Source: Ramlibacter sp.
Lineage (GTDB): Bacteria; Pseudomonadota; Gammaproteobacteria; Burkholderiales; Burkholderiaceae_C
Direction: 5' to 3'
Assembly (NCBI GenBank): GCA_021323335.1
Contig: JAJTCN010000011.1
Location: 1-38,340, forward strand
DNA length: 38,340 nucleotides
The notes under the pieces are model-generated. The model was not told the origin of the DNA, searched no databases, and saw only the letters and a list, made by a program, of their open reading frames with translations. Below are positions 32,502-38,340 of the stretch, one piece after another. Every line of letters begins with the position of its first letter. Within the stretch, counting starts at the first letter, position 1. The translations under genes were made by a program, and so were the position numbers.

Positions 32502-33599
32502 TCAAGCCGCCCGCATCCGCGCGGAGTGCGAGTGCACCGCTTCGACCAGCGCATGGACGTGCTCGGGTGGCGTGAACTGGCTGATGCCGTGGCCCAGGTT
32601 GAAGATGTGCGTCGGCCCGCTGCCGCTGCCCTGGTGCGGCGCGCCGAAATCGTCGAGCACGCGGCGCGCTTCCGCGGCGACGTTCTCGGCAGGCGCGAAC
32701 AGCACCGCGGGGTCGAGATTGCCCTGCAATGCCTTCGAGGAGCCGACCAGGGCGCGCGCTTTCGCGAGGCTGACCGTCCAGTCCACGCCGAGCACGTCGC
32801 AATCGAGCCGCTCCATCTGCTGCAGCCACAGGCCGCCGCCCTTGGTGAAGACGATGCGCGGCACCACCTGGCCATCGGGTCCGTTGCGCTTGAGCTTGGC
32901 GAGCACCGAGGCCGTGTAGTCGAGGCTGAACTCCGGAAACGCGCGGTCGGCCAGCGCGCCGCCCCAGCTGTCGAACACCATCACGGCCTGCGCGCCCGCG
33001 TCGATCTGCGCATTGAGATAGGCCGCCACGGCGTCCGCGTTGACGGCGAGGATGCGATGCATCAGGTCCGGCCGGCTGTACAGCATGCTCTTCACGCCGC
33101 GCCAGTCGTCCCTGGAGCCGCCGCCCTCCACCATGTAGCAGGCCAGCGTCCAGGGGCTGCCGGAGAACCCGATCAGGGGCACCCGGCCCTGCAGCGCGCG
33201 GCGGATCGAGGTGACCGCATCGAAGACATAGCGCAGCTGGTCCAGGTCGGGAACGCGCAAGGCCGCCACGGCAGCCTCGTCGCGCAGCGGCCGCGCCAGC
33301 TTCGGCCCCTCGCCTTCGGCGAAGCTCAGGCCCAGCCCCATTGCGTCCGGCACCGTGAGGATGTCCGAGAACAGGATGGCGGCGTCCAGCGCGAAGCGGT
33401 CCAGGGGCTGCAGCGTGACCTCGGTGGCGTACTGCACGTTGGTGGCCAGCCCCATGAAACTGCCGGCGCGGGCGCGCGTGGCCTTGTATTCGGGCAGGTA
33501 GCGGCCGGCCTGGCGCATCAGCCACAGCGGCGTGTAGGGCGTGGCCTGCCGCAGGCATGCGCGCAGGAAGGTGTCGTTGGTGAGCGGGGAAAATGCCAT
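32502..33599 (-). CDS. hemE: Uroporphyrinogen decarboxylase
   Basis: A 365-residue UroD, the haem and chlorophyll pathway enzyme that removes four carboxyl groups from uroporphyrinogen III to give coproporphyrinogen III. Both family signatures are present: [15 protein letters not shown] (24-38, with the substrate-binding Arg29 and Arg33) and [25 protein letters not shown] and [19 protein letters not shown] segments also match. Start ATG at 33599 gives the usual [19 protein letters not shown]-terminus; the bases upstream are CCCCCC and give no Shine-Dalgarno. It faces the TPR-methyltransferase gene, with 47 bases between starts, and is followed by the DnaA-box region. Confidence 0.97.
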   Translation of the reverse strand: MAFSPLTNDTFLRACLRQATPYTPLWLMRQAGRYLPEYKATRARAGSFMGLATNVQYATEVTLQPLDRFALDAAILFSDILTVPDAMGLGLSFAEGEGPKLARPLRDEAAVAALRVPDLDQLRYVFDAVTSIRRALQGRVPLIGFSGSPWTLACYMVEGGGSRDDWRGVKSMLYSRPDLMHRILAVNADAVAAYLNAQIDAGAQAVMVFDSWGGALADRAFPEFSLDYTASVLAKLKRNGPDGQVVPRIVFTKGGGLWLQQMERLDCDVLGVDWTVSLAKARALVGSSKALQGNLDPAVLFAPAENVAAEARRVLDDFGAPHQGSGSGPTHIFNLGHGISQFTPPEHVHALVEAVHSHSARMRAA

Positions 33600-33646
33600 C
33601 GGGGGGTGATTGTCGCAGGCCCTATGATCCGGCTCCAGGAGCGGGC

Positions 33647-34738
33647 ATGGACGGTACTTTCGAGCAGGCACGGCTGTTGTTCCTGGAGGGCGTGGGCCAT
33701 TACGAGGCCGGCCGCTGGTTGCAGGCCGAACAGAGTTTCGCCGCCTCGCTGGCGCTGGCCCCCGGCCGCGCCTCGGTGATGACCAATCTCGGCGCGGTGC
33801 GGATCAAGCTCGGCCGGCCCGACGAGGCGCTCACGCTGCTGCAGGAGGCGGTGACGCTCGAACCCGACAACCCCGAGGCGCTGGGCCATTGCGGCACGGC
33901 GCTGGCGGAACTGGGGGTGCCCGCGCAGGCCCTGCAGATGTTCGACCGCGCTCTCGCCCGCGACTCGGGCAGCGCCACGATCTGGCGCCTGCGCGGCACG
34001 GTGCTCAAGGAACTGGGCCGGCTGGACGACGCCGCCGACTCCTTCCGCGAAGCGCTCGCGCGCGGCGGCGACCCCGAATTGCTGCATTACTACCTGGCGG
34101 GGCTGGACGCGGCGCAGCCGCCGCGCAAGGCGCCGCGCAGCTATGTCGAAACCCTGTTCGACAACTATGCGGCGCACTTCGAGTCGCACCTGGTGGCCGC
34201 GCTGCGCTACGACGCGCCGCCGGTGCTGGCGGACCGGCTGGCCGCGACCGGCCGGCGCTATGCCAATGCACTGGACTTGGGCTGCGGCACCGGCCTGTGC
34301 GGCCGCTACCTGCGGCCCATCGCCGACCGGCTGACGGGCATCGACCTGTCCGCCAACATGCTCGACAAGGCGCAGGAATCCGGGCTCTACGACGCCCTGC
34401 AGCGCAGCGACATCGTCGAATTCATGGCGCGCAGCGTCGACAACTACGACCTGGTCGTGGCGGCGGATGTCTTCATCTACGTGGGGGCCCTGGACGAAGT
34501 GTTCGCCGGGGTCGCCAACATCATGCTGCCCGGTGGCCGCTTTGCATTCACCGTGGAGGAGGCGCTGGGCGAGGAGCTCGAACTGCGGCCGAGCCTGCGC
34601 TATGCGCACTCCGAGGACGGGTTGCGGCGGCTGGCGGAAGCCAACAGCTTCCGCATCGCGGCGATCGAGCGCCGGCCGGTGCGGGAGGACCAGCGGATGC
34701 CGATTCCGGGGTTGTTCGCGTGGCTGGAGCGGGTCTAG
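33647..34738 (+). CDS. TPR-domain SAM-dependent methyltransferase
   Basis: A 363-residue fusion. The N-terminal half (about 5-140) has several tetratricopeptide repeats, for example [23 protein letters not shown] and [23 protein letters not shown] class I methyltransferase follows (about 165-363), with the SAM motif LDLGCGTG (209-216) and GIDLSANML (231-239). The start at 33647 has AGGAG about 6 bases upstream. The acceptor is unknown; TPR-linked methyltransferases may target proteins or lipids, and this is inference. It is divergent from hemE, and its stop is 3 bases from the convergent metY stop. Confidence 0.88.
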   Translation: MDGTFEQARLLFLEGVGHYEAGRWLQAEQSFAASLALAPGRASVMTNLGAVRIKLGRPDEALTLLQEAVTLEPDNPEALGHCGTALAELGVPAQALQMFDRALARDSGSATIWRLRGTVLKELGRLDDAADSFREALARGGDPELLHYYLAGLDAAQPPRKAPRSYVETLFDNYAAHFESHLVAALRYDAPPVLADRLAATGRRYANALDLGCGTGLCGRYLRPIADRLTGIDLSANMLDKAQESGLYDALQRSDIVEFMARSVDNYDLVVAADVFIYVGALDEVFAGVANIMLPGGRFAFTVEEALGEELELRPSLRYAHSEDGLRRLAEANSFRIAAIERRPVREDQRMPIPGLFAWLERV

Positions 34739-34741
34739 GGG

Positions 34742-36067
34742 TTACGAAACCGCCTTGCGCAGCGCCTGGTCGACATCCCACAGGATGTCTTCCACGTCCT
34801 CGATGCCCACCGACAGCCGCACCATGTCCGGCCGCACGCCGGCGCGGGCGAGCTCCTCTTCGTCGAGTTGCCGGTGGGTGGTGGACGCGGGATGGATCAC
34901 CAGCGTCTTGGCGTCGCCGATGTTCGCCAGGTGGCTCAGGAATTCGCAGGCATCGATGAAGCGCTCGCCCGCCTTCACCGGGTCGCGGGCGCGGATGCCG
35001 AAGGTGAGGATGCCCGAGGAGCCCGGCTTGCCGTCGATCGAGCGGAACTGCTTCTTCGCGAGCGCATGGTGCGCCGACGTCTCCAGCCCGGGGTAGTTCA
35101 CCCAGCCCACCAGCGGATGGTCGCTGAGGAATTCGGCGACGCGCAGCGCATTGCGGCAGTGCGCCTGCATGCGCAGGTGCAGGGTCTCGATGCCCTGCAG
35201 GATCAGCCAGGCGTTCAGCGGCGACAGCGCGGCGCCGAAGGTGCGATTGACCTCCATGCGGGCTTTCATCGTGTAGCCGAAGTCGCCGAAGGTCTCGTAG
35301 AACTTCACCCCGTGGTAGGCGCGGCTGGGCGCCAGCATCTCCGGGAATTTCTCGCGCGCCAGGCCGCTGCCCCAGTCGAACTTGCCGGATTCGACAACGA
35401 CACCGGCCATGGTGGTGCCATGGCCGCCGAGGTACTTGGTGGCGCTGTGCACCACGATGTCGGCGCCGAAGGCGAACGGGTTGCACAGGTACGGGGTGGC
35501 GACCGTGTTGTCGATGATCAGCGGCAGCCCGTGCTCGTGCGCGATGCGCGCGACCGGCTCGATGTCGAACACGTTGACCAGCGGGTTGCCGAGCGTTTCG
35601 GCGTAGACGGCGCGGGTGGTGGGCCGGATCGCGCGGCGGAAGTTGTCCGGATCCGCCGGATCGACGAAGGTGGTCTCGATGCCGAGCCGGCCGAACCCGA
35701 TGCCGAGTTGCCCCACCGTGCCGCCGTACAGCGTGGAGGCGGCCACGATGTGGTCGCCGGCCTTCAGGATGGCCAGGATCGCCGTCATCTGCGCCGCCAT
35801 GCCGGTGGCGCAGGCCAGCGCGGCGCGGCCGCCTTCGAGCGAGGCCACGCGCTCTTCCAGCACCGCCACCGTGGGGTTGCTGATGCGGCTGTAGACGTTG
35901 CCGAAGGTCTGCAGGTTGAACAGGCTGGCGGCGTGCTCGGCGGAGTCGAAGACGAAGCTGGTGGTCTGGTGGATGGGCGTGGCGCGCGCGCCGGTCACCG
36001 GGTCCGGGATCGCGCCCGAGTGGATGGCGCGGGTGCCGAACCCGTAGTCGTGGTCTTTTTCGTCCAT
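34742..36067 (-). CDS. metY: O-acetylhomoserine sulfhydrylase (aminocarboxypropyltransferase)
   Basis: A 441-residue PLP enzyme of the Cys/Met metabolism family. The catalytic lysine is Lys211 in HSATKYLGGHGT, and the family opening GFGTRAIHSGAIPDPVTGARATPIHQTTSF is clear. Length (about 440) and the LPLIIDNTVATPYLCNP segment indicate the MetY branch, which makes homocysteine from O-acetylhomoserine and sulfide, rather than cystathionine gamma-synthase. The start at 36067 is one base after the end of the CoA-binding protein gene, so they are coupled. The MetY assignment versus related family members rests on length and overall pattern. Confidence 0.93.
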   Translation of the reverse strand: MDEKDHDYGFGTRAIHSGAIPDPVTGARATPIHQTTSFVFDSAEHAASLFNLQTFGNVYSRISNPTVAVLEERVASLEGGRAALACATGMAAQMTAILAILKAGDHIVAASTLYGGTVGQLGIGFGRLGIETTFVDPADPDNFRRAIRPTTRAVYAETLGNPLVNVFDIEPVARIAHEHGLPLIIDNTVATPYLCNPFAFGADIVVHSATKYLGGHGTTMAGVVVESGKFDWGSGLAREKFPEMLAPSRAYHGVKFYETFGDFGYTMKARMEVNRTFGAALSPLNAWLILQGIETLHLRMQAHCRNALRVAEFLSDHPLVGWVNYPGLETSAHHALAKKQFRSIDGKPGSSGILTFGIRARDPVKAGERFIDACEFLSHLANIGDAKTLVIHPASTTHRQLDEEELARAGVRPDMVRLSVGIEDVEDILWDVDQALRKAVS

Positions 36068-36068
36068 G

Positions 36069-36548
36069 TCAATAAAACAATTGCTGCGGACGGCGCGCCG
36101 AGATCACCTTGGTGTCCACGCCCGCCCAGTTGAGCCCGCCGAACAGGCGCGCATGCTCGATCTTCACGCAGCGGTCCATCACCACGTCCAGGCCGGCGGC
36201 CCGCGCCTTGGCGGCCGATGCTTCGTCGACCACGCCGATCTGCATCCAGAGGCACTTCGCGCCGATGGCGATGGCCTCGTCGGCCAGCGGCGGGATGTCC
36301 GAACTCTTGCGGAAACAGTCGACCATGTCGATCTTCTCGCCGGCCTCGACCGCGGCCGTCACGCTGGGATAGCTGCGCTGGCCCAGAATTTCGGGAGCGG
36401 CGGGATTGATCGGGACGATGCGAAAGCCGTGCTCCTGCATGTACTTGGCCGCGAAGAAGCTCGGGCGGTGCCACTGCGGCGACAGGCCGACCACCGCGAT
36501 GGTCCGGCAGGTCGCCAGGATGCGGCGCAACGCGTGGATGGTGCTCAT
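36069..36548 (-). CDS. CoA-binding domain protein (YccU-like)
   Basis: A 159-residue protein with a CoA_binding Rossmann domain similar to YccU: RTIAVVGLSPQWHRPSFFAAKYMQEHGFRIVPINP near 26-60, and LWMQIGVVDEASAAKARAAGLDVVMDRCVKIEHARL toward the C-terminus. ATG 36548 is chosen over a TTG start at 36581 that overlaps the DsbD stop region. It sits between the DsbD-like gene and metY with 1-base spacing to metY, so the three are probably one operon. The biochemical role is unknown. Confidence 0.88.
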   Translation of the reverse strand: MSTIHALRRILATCRTIAVVGLSPQWHRPSFFAAKYMQEHGFRIVPINPAAPEILGQRSYPSVTAAVEAGEKIDMVDCFRKSSDIPPLADEAIAIGAKCLWMQIGVVDEASAAKARAAGLDVVMDRCVKIEHARLFGGLNWAGVDTKVISARRPQQLFY

Positions 36549-36581
36549 GAGGGCCAGTGTACGCACCGGCTCCGCCTGCAA

Positions 36582-38340
36582 CTACAGGGCTATCGCGGAG
36601 CGCACTTCTTCCACGCTCAGCACTTCGGACAGCACCATGGGCGGCTTGCCGGGCTTGTAGACGACGTACACCGGCACGCCGTTGCGCCCGAGCTGCGCCA
36701 GGGCACGGGTGATCGCCGGGTCGCGGCGCGTCCAGTCGGCCCGCAGCAAGGCGAAGTTGCGGGCCTGGAAGTCCGCCATCACGTCCTGCCGGGCGAGCGT
36801 GGTGCGCTTGTTGTACTGGCAGGTCACGCACCAGGCGGCGGTGAAGTCGACGAACACCGGCTGGCCGCCGGCGACGAGCTGCTCGACGCGCCCCGCTGCC
36901 CAGGGCTGCCAGCGGTCCTGCGCCGCGGCGGCGGCAACCGGCGCGGCCCGCGTGATGGCGGAGCCGGTGCTCCAGGCCACCGTACCGAGACCGAGCAGCG
37001 CCACCGTGGCGAGGATGGCCCGCGTGCGCCCGCGCAGCGTCAGGGCCCACACCACCATGCTCAGGGCCACCAGCATCGCCAGCAGCGCGCCGGCGCCGTC
37101 GATGCCGCTCTGCTGGCCGAGCACCCACACCAGCCAGGCGACCGTGGCGAACATCGGGAAGGCCATCAGCCGCCGGAAGGTGTCCATCCATGCGCCGGGG
37201 CGCGGCAGCCAGCCGGCCACCGCCGGGATCCAGCTGGCCGCCAGGTACGGCAATGCCATGCCGAGGCCGAGCACCGTGAAGATGAGCAAGGCCTGCGCGG
37301 CCGGCAGGCCGATCGCCAGCCCGAGCGACGCGCCCATGAACGGCGCCGTGCACGGGGAGGCTATCGCCACCGCGAGGACGCCGGTGAGGAAGGAATTCGC
37401 GACCGGATGGCGCGCTTCCAGCGTGGCCACGCGGCTCGGCAGGAAGGAGCGGAACTCGAACACGCCCGCCAGGTTCAGTGCGATCAACGTGAACAGCACG
37501 GCGAGCGCCGCCACCACCACCGGCGATTGCAGCTGGAAGCCCCAGCCCAGTTGCTCGCCGGCGGCCCGCAAGGCGAGCATCGCCGCGCTCAGTGCGGCAA
37601 AGGATGTGACCACGCCTGCGGTATAGGCGAGCCCACTGATGCGGTGGCCGCGGCGGTCGTCGGCATGGCGCGTGAAGCCGACCACCTTGATCGCGAGCAC
37701 CGGGAACACGCACGGCATCAGGTTCAGGATCAGGCCACCGAGCAACGCCCCCAGCAGCGCGGCGGCCAGGCTCGTGGACATGGTGGAAGGACGAGGCGCG
37801 GCGGCCTCGCGCAGCGCGGCCTCCAGTTGGGGCGAGACCGCCGTGGGTGCGGCGACGGCGGGCCAGGTGCCTGCGACCTTGAGCTCCGCCCGCCAGGCCC
37901 CCGCGTCCGACGTGACGACGACGGGCATCAGGGTGGGGCTGGCACCGCGGTGCGGCGACAGCGGCACCCGCGCCCGCCAGGTCGCGCCGTTCCACTCCTG
38001 CGTCCACGCGCCGCCGGGCTCGACGACTTCGGCGGTCTCGGGGAAGAAGTCCAGCTTCTTGCCGCGGGCGGAGACGGGCAGCCCCTGCACCGTGACGTCG
38101 AGGAAGGCGCCGTCGATGCGCGCCGTGCTGTCCGGCAGCCTGCCATCGCCCGAGGTGGCCACGGCGCGGGGCTGGGCAGCCAACGCGGCCTCGAAGGCGG
38201 CGCCGTGCAGGGCGGTCGTGCTGCGCGCGGGCAGCTTCAGTGAGAAAGTGCCTTCCTCCGGGATGCATTCCTGCTTGCACACCAGCCAGCTCGCCTTGAG
38301 CCGGATCTCGGCATCGCCGAGGAGGGAGGGTTTGAAGGTC
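36582..38340 (-). CDS. DsbD/ScsB-like protein-disulfide reductase (5' truncated)
   Basis: The frame is open to the right edge, so the N-terminus is missing; 585 codons are visible. From the N side: a periplasmic domain with the paired cysteines WLVCKQECIP, then about eight membrane segments, of which NLMPCVFPVLAIKV and AIASPCTAPFMG carry the conserved transmembrane cysteines, and a C-terminal thioredoxin domain with the active site TAAWCVTCQYNK. The family passes electrons from cytosolic thioredoxin across the membrane to periplasmic disulfides. The CxxxC in the first domain suggests the ScsB/DsbD group rather than E. coli DsbD. It is followed by the CoA-binding protein and metY. Confidence 0.9.
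   Translation of the reverse strand, partial: TFKPSLLGDAEIRLKASWLVCKQECIPEEGTFSLKLPARSTTALHGAAFEAALAAQPRAVATSGDGRLPDSTARIDGAFLDVTVQGLPVSARGKKLDFFPETAEVVEPGGAWTQEWNGATWRARVPLSPHRGASPTLMPVVVTSDAGAWRAELKVAGTWPAVAAPTAVSPQLEAALREAAAPRPSTMSTSLAAALLGALLGGLILNLMPCVFPVLAIKVVGFTRHADDRRGHRISGLAYTAGVVTSFAALSAAMLALRAAGEQLGWGFQLQSPVVVAALAVLFTLIALNLAGVFEFRSFLPSRVATLEARHPVANSFLTGVLAVAIASPCTAPFMGASLGLAIGLPAAQALLIFTVLGLGMALPYLAASWIPAVAGWLPRPGAWMDTFRRLMAFPMFATVAWLVWVLGQQSGIDGAGALLAMLVALSMVVWALTLRGRTRAILATVALLGLGTVAWSTGSAITRAAPVAAAAAQDRWQPWAAGRVEQLVAGGQPVFVDFTAAWCVTCQYNKRTTLARQDVMADFQARNFALLRADWTRRDPAITRALAQLGRNGVPVYVVYKPGKPPMVLSEVLSVEEVRSAIAL

Noticed and set aside
1..38340. tRNA, rRNA, CRISPR arrays, insertion sequences and prophage genes
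   Set aside because: None was seen on either strand; gene content is chromosomal throughout.

Overview
The window is dense, very GC-rich bacterial chromosome with almost no non-coding space. The gene families point to a betaproteobacterium of the Burkholderiales, most likely Comamonadaceae (Ramlibacter- or Variovorax-like). The pointers are a Bug-type tricarboxylate receptor next to CaiB/BaiF and HMG-CoA-lyase family genes, a short PutA with a divergent Lrp-type regulator, pilT-pilU, and a yraN-diaA-dolP block. This assignment is inference from families; there is no rRNA or other marker. I see no tRNA, rRNA, CRISPR array, insertion sequence or prophage gene. The small non-coding elements present are hairpins and dispersed-repeat-like sequences.

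Layout. 1-2460: 3' part of a PAS/hybrid histidine kinase with REC and Hpt domains. 2469-8600: a carboxylate module, made of a Bug periplasmic receptor, a class III CoA-transferase and an HMG-CoA-lyase-like enzyme on the minus strand, divergent from a LysR regulator and an aconitase-superfamily enzyme with its swivel domain first. 8597-9706: a YihX-like HAD phosphatase and a small lipoprotein with Asp-rich calcium-loop-like repeats. 9850-12136: a flavin/PNPOx-like protein, then a compact periplasmic redox operon (di-haem peroxidase, cupredoxin, c-type cytochrome). 12255-16372: a chemoreceptor with almost no periplasmic domain, an M15-type peptidase lipoprotein, a RecQ helicase and an acidic disordered protein. 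16509-18480: an acyl-CoA synthetase and a small unknown. 18487-22016: putA and its divergent Lrp-type regulator. 22119-25666: a DUF3617 protein, YggS, and the pilus retraction ATPases PilT and PilU. 25817-30010: a beta-hydroxyacid dehydrogenase, then dolP-like, diaA, a secreted Pro/Ala-rich protein, yraN and rsmI, which is the E. coli yraL-yraP block without lpoA. 30100-33599: priA and hemE, separated by the only long non-coding gap, which carries two consensus DnaA boxes. 33647-38340: a TPR-methyltransferase, metY, a CoA-binding protein and a DsbD/ScsB-like reductase running off the right edge.

The two most interesting systems are the LysR-controlled carboxylate module and the peroxidase-cupredoxin-cytochrome operon. 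In the first, receptor, hydratase/isomerase, CoA-transferase and lyase together suggest uptake and CoA-dependent cleavage of a C5/C6 hydroxy-acid, possibly citramalate or citraconate. In the second, three overlapping genes encode a complete periplasmic electron path. The DnaA-box region beside priA, close to diaA, also deserves a look as a DnaA-responsive or origin-like site.
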